From Fabrea salina (taxonomy: Eukaryota; Ciliophora; Heterotrichea; Heterotrichida; Fabreidae), in NCBI GenBank assembly GCA_022984795.1, contig JALIHJ010000036.1, positions 186,001-250,000 on the forward strand: DNA of 64,000 nt, written 5' to 3'. The translations under genes and the position numbers were made by a program. The notes under the pieces are model-generated. The model was given only the letters and a program-made list of their open reading frames with translations. It made no database searches and was not told the DNA's origin. Below are positions 54,058 to 63,665 of the stretch, piece after piece. Every line of letters begins with the position of its first letter. Position 1 is the stretch's first letter.

Positions 54058-54696
54058 ATGGGATCAATCAAAGAAGCTCTCAGAGAACTCCAGCTGGAAA
54101 TCTATATCGAATCATTTGAAAATAAGGGCATTTACAACCTTAGACAACTCCTAGTATTGCCTAGGGCTGAACTCGACCAGAAACTAGAAGGTATAATTGA
54201 CAAGAAAGGCCACAGACTCAAGTTCCGCAAGTTCTTAGAAGAAAAAGCAAAAAGCACCCAAATAAACCGAGAAGTTTCACCCACGCCCCAAAAAAAACCC
54301 CACTTTGAATCAACGCCTCGACAATCTCCTAGTTCAACACCACCTCCTATAACGGCTCCCAATCCATTCCCTACTCCTCCTGGGTTTTCTACTCCCTCTG
54401 GTCCTCCCCAAAGTACTTTTCAGGGGAGTCAACAATTTCCCGCCAATTCACAATTTAACACCCCCACTCCCCAAAGACTTCCAAACCAAACAAGCCAACT
54501 AAACACTCCGACCCAAAGTTTGGAGAATGACTTATCTAACCTGGAACAAGCCATGAGTTCTATCATTGGAATCAGGAATGACTTAGTGGGGAGACTCGAT
54601 AGAATAGCTAACTTGGACTTGGACCAGTACTACAAAGCTTTAGAAGACTTGAGGAGACTTCAGGCTTTAGCTAGACAGTTCATGAACTCGCAGTAA
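54058..54696 (+). CDS. SAM-like domain protein with Pro/Ser/Thr-rich linker
   Basis: 212 residues. A SAM-like helical domain lies at 1-65 (IKEALRELQLEIYIESFENK, GIYNLRQLLVLPRAELDQKL). A low-complexity linker rich in Pro, Ser, Thr, Gln and Asn follows (STPPPITAPNPFPTPPGF, FNTPTPQRLPN). A C-terminal helical segment (LSNLEQAMSSIIGIRNDLVG, YKALEDLRRLQALARQF) is likely an oligomerising coil. A scaffold role is inferred. Confidence 0.75.
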   Translation: MGSIKEALRELQLEIYIESFENKGIYNLRQLLVLPRAELDQKLEGIIDKKGHRLKFRKFLEEKAKSTQINREVSPTPQKKPHFESTPRQSPSSTPPPITAPNPFPTPPGFSTPSGPPQSTFQGSQQFPANSQFNTPTPQRLPNQTSQLNTPTQSLENDLSNLEQAMSSIIGIRNDLVGRLDRIANLDLDQYYKALEDLRRLQALARQFMNSQ

Positions 54697-54709
54697 CTTA
54701 GATAATTAA

Positions 54710-55300
54710 ATGGTGATGAAAACTAAAAACCTAAGGAGCTTTACCTTATCGCCTTTCAGCAACGAGTGGGGAGTGCAGAACCTCCGCAGAGTTATAGTTG
54801 GCTACACAGTTCTAAGAGACGGAATAGGTCTTAACATGAGTCCTTTAACTGCTAAATTCAACATGAGGGAAAACTACTTAAGTATACGCAGCCGAGGAAG
54901 CATGATACTGGAGTTCATTCCCAGAGAAGAAAGTCTCTACGACCCCCCGAAACAAACAATGCTTTACAGGGAAAAAAAGACTTTTTCTATGGTTCCAGAG
55001 CACATTCACGAATTCATTAACTTGAAGTCGGGGTCTCTTGAATTCCAGAGAGACTCTGAAGAAGGCAATAAGCTTCTTAAAATCAGCCAAACAGAAAACC
55101 TTTGGGAGTTCAAACTCCAAATAGGAACCTCCTACTCCAGACAGATCAAGCTTAAACAAAGCGAAATGTTTTACGCGCAAAAGTTGTGTGAGTACTCAAT
55201 TCCTTACCTCATGGGTTGGTACGCCTTGGGAGACGCAAGACTTGCTGAACAGAGTTTGATGCAAGACCCTGAACCTAAGGACCCATTTGACTCCATCTAA
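54710..55300 (+). CDS. Whirly/MRP-like single-strand nucleic-acid-binding protein
   Basis: 196 residues (194 if the second ATG at 54716 is used). The order of beta strands and helices follows the Whirly/PUR-alpha-like fold of plant Whirly and trypanosome MRP1/2: IRSRGSMILEFIPREESLYD, KTFSMVPEHIHEFINLKSG, LEFQRDSEEGNKLLKISQ, then MFYAQKLCEYSIPYLMGWYA. In plants these end strands and the final helix (IPYLLGW) are diagnostic. Such proteins bind organellar ssDNA or guide RNAs. The N-terminus is only mildly basic, so mitochondrial import is uncertain. Recognition is by pattern only. Confidence 0.62.
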   Translation: MVMKTKNLRSFTLSPFSNEWGVQNLRRVIVGYTVLRDGIGLNMSPLTAKFNMRENYLSIRSRGSMILEFIPREESLYDPPKQTMLYREKKTFSMVPEHIHEFINLKSGSLEFQRDSEEGNKLLKISQTENLWEFKLQIGTSYSRQIKLKQSEMFYAQKLCEYSIPYLMGWYALGDARLAEQSLMQDPEPKDPFDSI

Positions 55301-55323
55301 CCTATAGAATTAAACTTAACTAA

Positions 55324-58300
55324 CTAGTCTTCTTCCGGGGTCATAAGAATTACTGGTGGTCTATCCAAAACAACCTTTGACTTCATGTTTTGAGCAGTTT
55401 TTGGGACTTTGCCTTTGATAGTTTGGGTTATCGTCACCCAAAAGATAACTACTGATGCTATTACTTGAATCAGCACCAAAAACATTCCACAGTAAATCGT
55501 AGCAAGCTCGAACTCTAGGTCATAAGTCCCCTCTTGGTCTACTATGAAGTATATAATGCACCCAAATATCCCTGCAACTCCTAGTTCAGTCAAACTGTTC
55601 ACAGCTTGAAGGAACTTGTCGCTGAAGGGTGCAAAGGACACAAAATAGGCAAAAAACACAGTCATTAGAACAAAATCCATGATTCCTTGGGTCAGACTAA
55701 AACTTCCCAGGAGCATAACACTCAGGGAATAAAGTAGCCTCCTTACTAAGAACACTACGTAAAAGTACTTTGCTGATGGCTTGAGTTTCAGTTCATAGTA
55801 AAGAGAACCCCAAACTTTGTAGAATGGCTTGTCGTTTACGTTCTGAATTCTTTGAGAGTGCTCAGTCAGGAATCTCGAACCCAATAAAGGACTCAGTAGC
55901 ACCAAACTAGACCCAAGCAAAGCTACCAAAGAGTTAAACACTGGCGCAAAGTTCCTTTCTCCAAGTGAGTAGATCTGGATCAGTGAAGCTATGCATACCT
56001 CTAAGTAAGCCTCTATCCAGAACCTAATGAACACTCCGAACTTGTAGCCTTCCAACAGTTTTGTTATTTTCTTCTTAAAGTCACCTGAAAACAACTTTGA
56101 GCCCAAAAAGATAACGGGCCAAGCCAGCACAATTAGTACTAAAATAACAAATGTTTGTCCAATATTGATTAGGAAAAGCGCGTTATCAAACCCATACTCT
56201 CTGGACCTAGAGTGGCTGTTGTAGTAGTCTCCAAATACCCATTCAAGCACGTTGGGGATAAGCACAAACAAGTTAAGGCCCTTGAAAAATCCTATGAGTC
56301 TTGGAGTTAGTCGGTTACTGGTGACTGGAATGTACATCAGAATTTGTAAAATATTGACTAAAGACCAAAATGTGGAAGGAGTGAAGTTCAAAATGTTTGC
56401 TGCTGCTGAGATAGACAAGCCAATAATGGCCATAGTTTGGGCTATTTTCATTGCTTCATCTTCTATTTCTTGGTCAGGGTCGTATTCTGTCAAGTACCCT
56501 TTTACTGTTTCGTTGAAAAGTATATGGTTATCAGGACTTAGAGTTGGCTTATCAAAAGTAACTGTAATTTCTTGCTTTTCTTCTACCTTTTCTTCAATGT
56601 CTGGTTTAATAATGAAGCTGGTGTTGCTCACTAGAGTCTTCACTGAAAAATCAACACTAGGCTTGTAGTTCTCTATGTCTACTGAAACTTTGGTTTCGTT
56701 AAGCCTTTCAGTAAGGTTTTTGGTAAAGTTCAGGTACAGAATATTATCTTCATCAACCACTAAACTTGCATAGAAATAGTTCGGCATGCATTGGCCTGAA
56801 TGTTTTGAGTAGCCAGGATTGCACACGCAAACATTCTCGGACTCAAAAGAAGCATTTTTTACACACTCAGTGCAGTCAGAGTAGGTAGTGCATGCCTTAC
56901 ACAAACTCTTGCACTCTGCACAACGATTGTCTAGGTTGGCATAATAACCCTCTTCACAAGGTATGCAGAACCCATTCTCCAAAGCCATTCCTTTGCAAGA
57001 AGTGCACTGGCTTTCTAAAGGACCAGAACAAGTTTTGCAAGACTCGTGGCACTTACTGCAGACGCTTTGTTGCATGTTTTGGCAGTCAGGAATACACTCC
57101 ATATAGTACCCAGCTTCACATACGCACTCTGAGTTCTGCAGGTTAGAGTTGCTAGGACACACACAGTCTCCGGATGATCCCATGTAAGAGTACTCTGGAA
57201 CACACTCTACACAGTTTAGTTCTCCTGGTGAACACTGTTTGCATTCCATGTTGCAAGGCTGGCAGTCTATTCCTGAAGGATCAGCATTGTAGAATCCCTC
57301 TTTGCACACACAAATAGAGTCAACTTCTTCCTGGTTCAGAGAAGAGTCACAGGGAATGCAAGTGAGTTGTTGTGGGTCTAATCCAAGCCCTCCAGAGCAC
57401 TTACAAGGAGGCCCAGTTATTCCAGAGATGCAAGTTAAGCAATCACCCTCCAAGTACCCAGTGCACTTGTAACAAAGGTTGTTTTCGCAAAGGTTGCAAG
57501 TGGTCTTTCTCACACACCCCTGAGTGCAAGATAAGTCGCAGTCCTCGCAAGAGTTGCCAGTCCAAAACTGGTTAATAGAGCACACAGGAAGGCACTTGTT
57601 GTCATTTTCAACAGGACAAAAGGAGCAGGAGTCACAAGTAGTTTCCAAAAGACTCAGAAGGTCTCTAGGGGAGTTATACACTCTCATTTCCCAAATGAAT
57701 CCCCTAAAAAAGTCCTCAAATACTCCCAGAGCAGACTGTTTAGCTCCAATTGAAGCATAAAAGTTGGTGCTAAGTTCTTTGTAAAAGGTATCCCCGAAGT
57801 TACCAGACCCACACAGAGTGTTGTTGACGTACATCTCTAACTTATAGTTTGAATCTGAATCAATAAACAACCTTACCCCAAAGAAGTTCCAACCAGTTGC
57901 CAAGTCAACCGACCCAGAAAGGGTTTCGGTGCTTGAACCTGTATTTATGTCAATACTAGGCTGTCCGTAGTACATCCAGAGTCTAAGATTATCGTCAAAG
58001 CTTGAGTCATCTTGTTTTGCAAAGATAGTTGAGGTAGGGTTCAAGGGAAATAGCCAAAAAGTAATTGCAAACTGCGGAGCTATCAATAGCTTGGGGTCTG
58101 TTGTTGAGTCGTAAGGAGGCAACTGCATCACAGAGGACCCTGTAAAGTAGTAGCCTCTGTGCTTTGCAGCCCAAGGGTCCTCTGCTGTATAACTAGGGTA
58201 AAAGTTATTGTCTTTTCCGGTTAAAACTGGAATTGCACTTCGAAGGTCCTCCACAACGTCCTCTATTCTTTCAGGTTTCAGTTGGAACACAAAGTCATCC

Positions 58301-61300
58301 ACCAAGACGCAGGTTTTGGTCAATTTATTGTACCCAGTAGGACAGAATGAGTTGCACACATTGTTGGTTAAGTAGTAGCCACCAGAACATTCAGTGCATT
58401 TATCTATTTCATGAGAACTGCACCAGTCACAGTTGTCTGTGCACTTATGACACTCTTTATCACTTGGTTCTTTGTAGTAAGTTATTTTGCACTCACATTT
58501 ATCCCCTACTGTTTCAGCATTTTTTTTGCAGCCACTACACACTTTGTTATTGCAAGTAGTGCATGCTCTGTCTTCAATAGGGTTTGTGTAGTAACTGAAG
58601 TAATCACATTCATCGCAAAGGTCATCGTCACACAAGTCACAGTTCTCAGGTCTCACGCAGCCTTTATTACACCCAGCCTTGCAAGCAGAACAACCTGCTC
58701 CGTCAGGATAGTGATCAAATTCACAGTCACTAGGACAAATAAGCTCAGTAGGGCAGAACCCAGAGCACTCAGACGGACACCCTGTTGTTGCGAAATCGTC
58801 CATTCCATGAATGTTGTAGATCTTAAAGCTCCACAAAAACCCTTCAAACGAGTCGCCACTAGTTCCCCCAATTCTTAGAGGATGGCTGGTGTCCCTTTTG
58901 TCAATGAAAAAGGTTACTGCAGATGTTTCATAGTCATCTTCTTGGCTGTTGTTGACTTTAAGAACTACTTTTGTTTTGCCAGTCCCAAGAATCTCCGTAG
59001 AAACAGAAAAGTAAGTCCAAACATCCATAAAGTCAGAAGTGCTTGTTAAAGAAGCAATTTCTGTCGACTCAGTTTCTACTTTGGCTACTAAATTGCCTGA
59101 GTTGAAATGGAGCATAGAGTGGGTGTACCCCTTGTCCAGCAGAATCCCATTGTTCTCTTTAAGTCTTATCCAGCCCACTACAGTAAACTGGGGTCCCATC
59201 GTTAAGTTCTGACTAGCGTAGGAGTTTTTGGTGAAGTAGTAGCCCCTCAACTTCATTGCATAGGGGTCTCCATTATTGCCTCTATTCCAACTGCAAAAGT
59301 CCTTTCCAAAGTTAAGTACACCATTCACTTTGATGTAGTTGTTGAACTCTGCTTCCAGTGAAAGCCTGCTTCCAACTATAACTCCACCATCTTCGTACTG
59401 GCACTCTCTGTCTGGAACGTTAAGTTTCATTCCTGTAGGGCATTCCTCCACACACATCATTCCGTATACCAGAAAGTAACCTCCCATGCATGCAGTGCAT
59501 TTATTGTATTGAACTACTCCGCCACATTCTTTGCAGCCCTCATAGCAAGTATTACAATTTGAGTGAGTTCCTGCGCAAGTGTATGGGCTAGTCCCGATAT
59601 TGCAGACATCGTAATTATTTCCACAAGATGAAAACTGAACTATACTGCCAACACAGTTTCCTGCTGTGCAACCTTCGCACGAACTGCCTTCGACTTCAAA
59701 GTAGTCACAATTGTTCGAGCTAGGAAGACTAGGATTTCCAGAGTCCGCCGAAATGTCAATTTCATTCTGCCAGAGCTTGATGTTGTAAATCATGCCTTCT
59801 CCAGCAAACCCTCCAACTTGGAAGTGGAAGAACTTTTCGTGTCTAAAGATCATGTCTTCTTTAGTTACTGAATCTTCAAGACTTGCACCCTTATAAGCTT
59901 TCAAGGTGGTGTCGAAGGAAAACTTGCAACTAAAACCTATTTCAGTCCAAATTTTATGAGGAATTGAATTAGAGATTTTCAATGACTCATAAGTCAAGAA
60001 CATATTCTGAAGCTGCAATGTCATTCCAGAATCGTCTATGAGCAACTGGGACTCCTTTTTTATTATAGCTCCAGAAATATGGAAAACCCACATTTTAATG
60101 CTGAAAGTGTGGTACAAGTAAATTTGGTCTCTTGACCTCAAAAACCTGTCGTGGTTGTAGTAAATCCCTCTTCCCTGCAAAGGAATCACATCATCTTTTT
60201 CGGGGCTGTTGTTTGGATGGTAAGTGTCAGGGTCTGCTCCACTTTGGAAAAGATTATCGTACAAAGGATGGTCGTTGTCAAAATTCACATCCACAACTGG
60301 GGTGCTAGGAAGTGAGTCCATATGAGTATTGCAATTCAATCCATAAGGACAGTCAAACATGCAAATCCCCTGGACCGTGACTCCAGACCTGCAGTCCCCT
60401 TGTTTGCAGATCCAAGGGTCTTCGTGCTCATTGTTACACTCATAGTCGTGAAAAGTGCAAGGGTTATCAAATAAATCGTTAGAAATACCCATTGATTCTC
60501 CATCTAAGTGAGAATTCCTAAGTATAACTCTGTATAAATGGCCTTTAAAGGAAGAAGTATCCTTTTTGCCAATTATCCATCTCAAGGGCGTAGAGAGGCC
60601 ATACTGAAAAGTCAGCCAGCAGTCTTGTATAGTAGTTGCATTTATAACATTTCCATTTACCAAGCCCCTCAAAGTGCATGTGCTGGGGTCATCCTGACTG
60701 ATTTCAACGTTAACTTTTTGCCACTCTTTTTTGTTGACTTTTTCGATGTCCAGATACCTGCTCTTGTAGCTTCCATCAACGGTGCTGGTGTACATAGTTG
60801 TAGCAGTCCAGTTTTTATTATTTGCCATCTCAACTTTGTAGTGAAAGACTGAATCTTGCATGGTCGCAATTCTACCTTTTTCTTGAGGCCTTACCCAGTA
60901 AATCAAGGCATTGTTTAATCCAGGCACAAACTCTTGCTCTGAAGTGAATGAAGAATCTTCCACAAAGTAGTACCCTCTTTCCTTGGTAGGGCTGGGGTCG
61001 GTCCTAGAAATCACTCCTGAGCCTGTGAAGTCTGTGGTTTGCTCGAAGCCGTCTATGGCCTTGACTTGTATGTCCTTGTTTTGGTAAAACTTCACGTCGA
61101 ATACGTCAGATGTCCCTGTAGAACATGAGTCGCAAGAAGATGTTCCTGTAGTGCATCCGTCGGGACACATTTTCAAGCAGACGTTTTCTAGCAGATAATA
61201 CCCAGAATGGCAACTGGTGCAAGGGCCTGTCCCGGTAAAGCAGAAAGGGTAGGAATATCCTAACGTCATGAATAACAAGAACCATGAAAAATACTTCACC

Positions 61301-61305
61301 AACAT
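55324..61305 (-). CDS. giant LamG-like/Cys-rich multi-pass receptor
   Basis: 1993 residues without an intron. A signal peptide (MLVKYFSWFLLFMTLGYSYP) is followed by Cys-rich furin/EGF-like segments alternating with four ConA/LamG-like modules (about 70-260, 335-520, 650-830, 1010-1200). Each module carries a motif of the type RGYYF or RGIYY (ERGYYFVEDSS, GRGIYYNHDR, LRGYYFTKNS, HRGYYFTGSS). About 20 CxxC growth-factor-receptor-like repeats follow to about 1500. The C-terminal 400 residues contain roughly ten TM helices (IIGLSISAAANIL through LVLIQVIASVVIFWVTI), like the TRP/Flc-like tails of ciliate surface proteins. An adhesion- or mechanosensing-type receptor is inferred. Ends in TAG. Confidence 0.85.
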   Translation of the reverse strand: MLVKYFSWFLLFMTLGYSYPFCFTGTGPCTSCHSGYYLLENVCLKMCPDGCTTGTSSCDSCSTGTSDVFDVKFYQNKDIQVKAIDGFEQTTDFTGSGVISRTDPSPTKERGYYFVEDSSFTSEQEFVPGLNNALIYWVRPQEKGRIATMQDSVFHYKVEMANNKNWTATTMYTSTVDGSYKSRYLDIEKVNKKEWQKVNVEISQDDPSTCTLRGLVNGNVINATTIQDCWLTFQYGLSTPLRWIIGKKDTSSFKGHLYRVILRNSHLDGESMGISNDLFDNPCTFHDYECNNEHEDPWICKQGDCRSGVTVQGICMFDCPYGLNCNTHMDSLPSTPVVDVNFDNDHPLYDNLFQSGADPDTYHPNNSPEKDDVIPLQGRGIYYNHDRFLRSRDQIYLYHTFSIKMWVFHISGAIIKKESQLLIDDSGMTLQLQNMFLTYESLKISNSIPHKIWTEIGFSCKFSFDTTLKAYKGASLEDSVTKEDMIFRHEKFFHFQVGGFAGEGMIYNIKLWQNEIDISADSGNPSLPSSNNCDYFEVEGSSCEGCTAGNCVGSIVQFSSCGNNYDVCNIGTSPYTCAGTHSNCNTCYEGCKECGGVVQYNKCTACMGGYFLVYGMMCVEECPTGMKLNVPDRECQYEDGGVIVGSRLSLEAEFNNYIKVNGVLNFGKDFCSWNRGNNGDPYAMKLRGYYFTKNSYASQNLTMGPQFTVVGWIRLKENNGILLDKGYTHSMLHFNSGNLVAKVETESTEIASLTSTSDFMDVWTYFSVSTEILGTGKTKVVLKVNNSQEDDYETSAVTFFIDKRDTSHPLRIGGTSGDSFEGFLWSFKIYNIHGMDDFATTGCPSECSGFCPTELICPSDCEFDHYPDGAGCSACKAGCNKGCVRPENCDLCDDDLCDECDYFSYYTNPIEDRACTTCNNKVCSGCKKNAETVGDKCECKITYYKEPSDKECHKCTDNCDWCSSHEIDKCTECSGGYYLTNNVCNSFCPTGYNKLTKTCVLVDDFVFQLKPERIEDVVEDLRSAIPVLTGKDNNFYPSYTAEDPWAAKHRGYYFTGSSVMQLPPYDSTTDPKLLIAPQFAITFWLFPLNPTSTIFAKQDDSSFDDNLRLWMYYGQPSIDINTGSSTETLSGSVDLATGWNFFGVRLFIDSDSNYKLEMYVNNTLCGSGNFGDTFYKELSTNFYASIGAKQSALGVFEDFFRGFIWEMRVYNSPRDLLSLLETTCDSCSFCPVENDNKCLPVCSINQFWTGNSCEDCDLSCTQGCVRKTTCNLCENNLCYKCTGYLEGDCLTCISGITGPPCKCSGGLGLDPQQLTCIPCDSSLNQEEVDSICVCKEGFYNADPSGIDCQPCNMECKQCSPGELNCVECVPEYSYMGSSGDCVCPSNSNLQNSECVCEAGYYMECIPDCQNMQQSVCSKCHESCKTCSGPLESQCTSCKGMALENGFCIPCEEGYYANLDNRCAECKSLCKACTTYSDCTECVKNASFESENVCVCNPGYSKHSGQCMPNYFYASLVVDEDNILYLNFTKNLTERLNETKVSVDIENYKPSVDFSVKTLVSNTSFIIKPDIEEKVEEKQEITVTFDKPTLSPDNHILFNETVKGYLTEYDPDQEIEDEAMKIAQTMAIIGLSISAAANILNFTPSTFWSLVNILQILMYIPVTSNRLTPRLIGFFKGLNLFVLIPNVLEWVFGDYYNSHSRSREYGFDNALFLINIGQTFVILVLIVLAWPVIFLGSKLFSGDFKKKITKLLEGYKFGVFIRFWIEAYLEVCIASLIQIYSLGERNFAPVFNSLVALLGSSLVLLSPLLGSRFLTEHSQRIQNVNDKPFYKVWGSLYYELKLKPSAKYFYVVFLVRRLLYSLSVMLLGSFSLTQGIMDFVLMTVFFAYFVSFAPFSDKFLQAVNSLTELGVAGIFGCIIYFIVDQEGTYDLEFELATIYCGMFLVLIQVIASVVIFWVTITQTIKGKVPKTAQNMKSKVVLDRPPVILMTPEED

Positions 61306-61451
61306 TTTATTATATAGGCCATTAACTTGGTCTTTTTTCTAAGAAGCAAGAAGCCTAAAGATTTGGATCCAAAAAAGCACTCCCTTCTTTTTTTCAAATG
61401 TAAACCTTTTTAAGTCGGAAGTTTGTGTTCCTAGTAGTTCTTACAAGTTGA
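61306..61451. other. intergenic stretch before truncated exchanger
   Basis: A/T-rich, with poly-T runs. I looked for the missing N-terminal membrane segments of the exchanger in all frames and found none. Confidence 0.5.
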
Positions 61452-63621
61452 ATGAGTTCCAAACTAGCAATACAGTATTTTGAGCACTCTGAATTAAACG
61501 CCTTAAATAAATTATCCATTTCTACCTCTTGTTCCATTGAGACTTTTTGGAATAAAAGAACCTACTGAAAACGTAGTGTTTTTGATAACTGGGATGCTCA
61601 TAGGGATGGAAATACAGGACTCCAGCCACATTTCTTGGGGCGACTTTGGAAAGTTGTTTGGGTTGTTCTTTTTCATCCACCTTGCAAGGGCACTTACTAT
61701 GTTGCTGCACTTCCCCCTGCTCAAGTGGGGGGCTAAAAAGGCCTTCAAAGTTAACTTCAAGCAGTTGTTTGCCATGAGCATTACTGTTCTTAAAGGTCCT
61801 ATTACAGTGGTTCTTTCCCTGATTGTTTACCATAGTGACCAGGGTACAGGTGAACAGTTCAGGGCTCTGGTTCTTTTTTTGGCGTTTGGAGTGACTGCAC
61901 TGACTATTTGTTTAGACACCCACTTGATTAAGTTTGTCTTCAGAAAATTAGGTTTTGAGGGTTTATCGGGAATCCAAGAAAAAATAATGCTTGAGGTCAC
62001 TGACTCCTTGATCGACCGCACAGAAACCCAAATTGCAACTTTAAGGGCTAGCAAGCAGTTCCCCTCTGCAGACTGGAACTATGTCACTAGTTTAGTGGGT
62101 TCCAGCAGGCTTTTGGAAGAAACTCTGAAAAAGGCAAGGTTTGGAAAAACCATTTTAAGAGTGCACCCTAACGTTAGCCCAGAGAACTACCTCCAAGTTT
62201 TGGACTCCCAGTTTAGATTCAGTGCCTCTGAAGTTGTGGTTGAAAAGCGGAGAAGGTTCTTCGTAACCTTGAAAGCAGTGTACTGGGAAACCTTTAGCAA
62301 AGGGCAGTGTTCAGGAAGCACGTATGTGATGCTGAGGAAAATAGCCAATTTGTGTTTAGACAGCACTCACAAAGAGATGCAAGACTGGAAACTCCTTGAA
62401 CACGAACTAAACAACTCGCTGCTGATTAGGGCGTTTGAGACCTTTTCCAACCTAAGTGTTTTCAAGGCCTTGTGCAAAAGGATTATTTTCTACTACATGA
62501 GACATGCTTACGATGCTGCAGGTACTTTTTGCAAGTGCCACGCAGAAACTATCCGCATACTTGAGGAACTCGAAGGAACTGGAGAAGCACTGGAGCTAGT
62601 TGTTGCTGAAGCTAGGCTGCAAGTTACTTCAGGCACCAAGTTCATCAAAGAATTCGTTGTGGATGCTTACCCAGAAGTTGTTTCAGAGACTCAGTGCTAC
62701 CAAGCGTCTAAAGCTGTGCTTGTTTCTCAGAGAGAACTCATTCAAGAGATCTTTGAGCAAGGAGCTATTGAAGGTTTAGAGTACGAAAACTTAATGAACT
62801 TTGTGGATCAAACTTGGAAGTCAATTAAACCCAGACGTTCTTCAAAAGACCCTTCCTTGCAAGAAGTCCTTAAAAGCCGGTTCAAAGACTCACCAGACAC
62901 TGAAATCAAGTTCCTGTGCGAAAACATAAAGTTTGTGAGTTTTGAGCAAAACCAAGTTTTGTTTGCAGAAGGACAAGAAACCAACTGTGCCTACTTGATT
63001 TTCAGAGGCAGAGTGCAAGAAGAAAGCAACTGGATGTTTCAGGAGTTAGAAGTAGGCAGTATAGTGGGTGTGCTGCACTTACTTCCAGAGTTCAGCTGCA
63101 CTGTGACTTCTGCCAAAGCAGTTACTTCTGTGAGTGCTGCTGTGCTGACTAAGTCAGTTGTTCTGGAGTACCTAAACGTTCTGAAGTGCATTTACTTGGA
63201 AGCCTCTGAAGAAGTACTGATGTACAACCAAGAAGCTTTGAACTTAGGAAACCTAAGGAAGGAGTGCATTTGCAAGGTAGTTGCAGAAAGCACACTTAAG
63301 TTGTTCAAGAAACAGGACAAGTTCAGTCTGAACTCTGGGGGGTTTATTTTGTCTGGAGAGTTACTTGTTGGAGTTGCTCCTTTGTTTCTCTACCCTTCAG
63401 ACGAAACCTTTGCAGTGTCTAGTGAGTACTGCATTGTTTTGGAGTTCCCCTTCCAACTGGGTGCAGAAATAGTTGCAAGTTCCAACTGTTCAGAGGGAAT
63501 ATCTAGTTACTGCAAAAAGCAACTGACAACTAACTTCAAGTGGCAAAAAACCAAAACACAGTCAAAAAGTCCCAACTTAACGGAGGATCCCAATGTTACT
63601 CAACGTAGTATTTACTCTTAA
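61452..63621 (+). CDS. SOS1/SLC9C-like Na+/H+ exchanger, 5'-short, with cNMP-binding domain
   Basis: The longest open part (from 61507) lacks an ATG before 61594 (MLIGMEIQDSSH), yet homology to the exchanger extends upstream (KEPTENVVFLITG). One base over, a frame from ATG 61452 reads SISTSCSIETFWNK, matching the FW that precedes this TM helix in SOS1-type exchangers. One base must be skipped near the T5 or A4 runs at about 61544-61557. Only the last third of the exchanger membrane domain is present (ITVLKGPITVVLSLIVYH, LFLAFGVTALTICLDTHL). A long helical region and a cNMP-binding-like domain follow near 450-560 (FEQNQVLFAEGQETNCAYLI) without a canonical phosphate cassette. With most TM helices absent it cannot be an ordinary exchanger. 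Confidence 0.72.
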
Positions 63622-63665
63622 CTATTTGCATTCTTGTAACTACAGCTTTTTACGAAAAAGTATAG

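Noticed and set aside
61537-61593. Start of the exchanger at TTG 61537
   Set aside because: TTG is not a normal start in this lineage, and homology continues on both sides in different frames, so the break is better explained by a skipped base.
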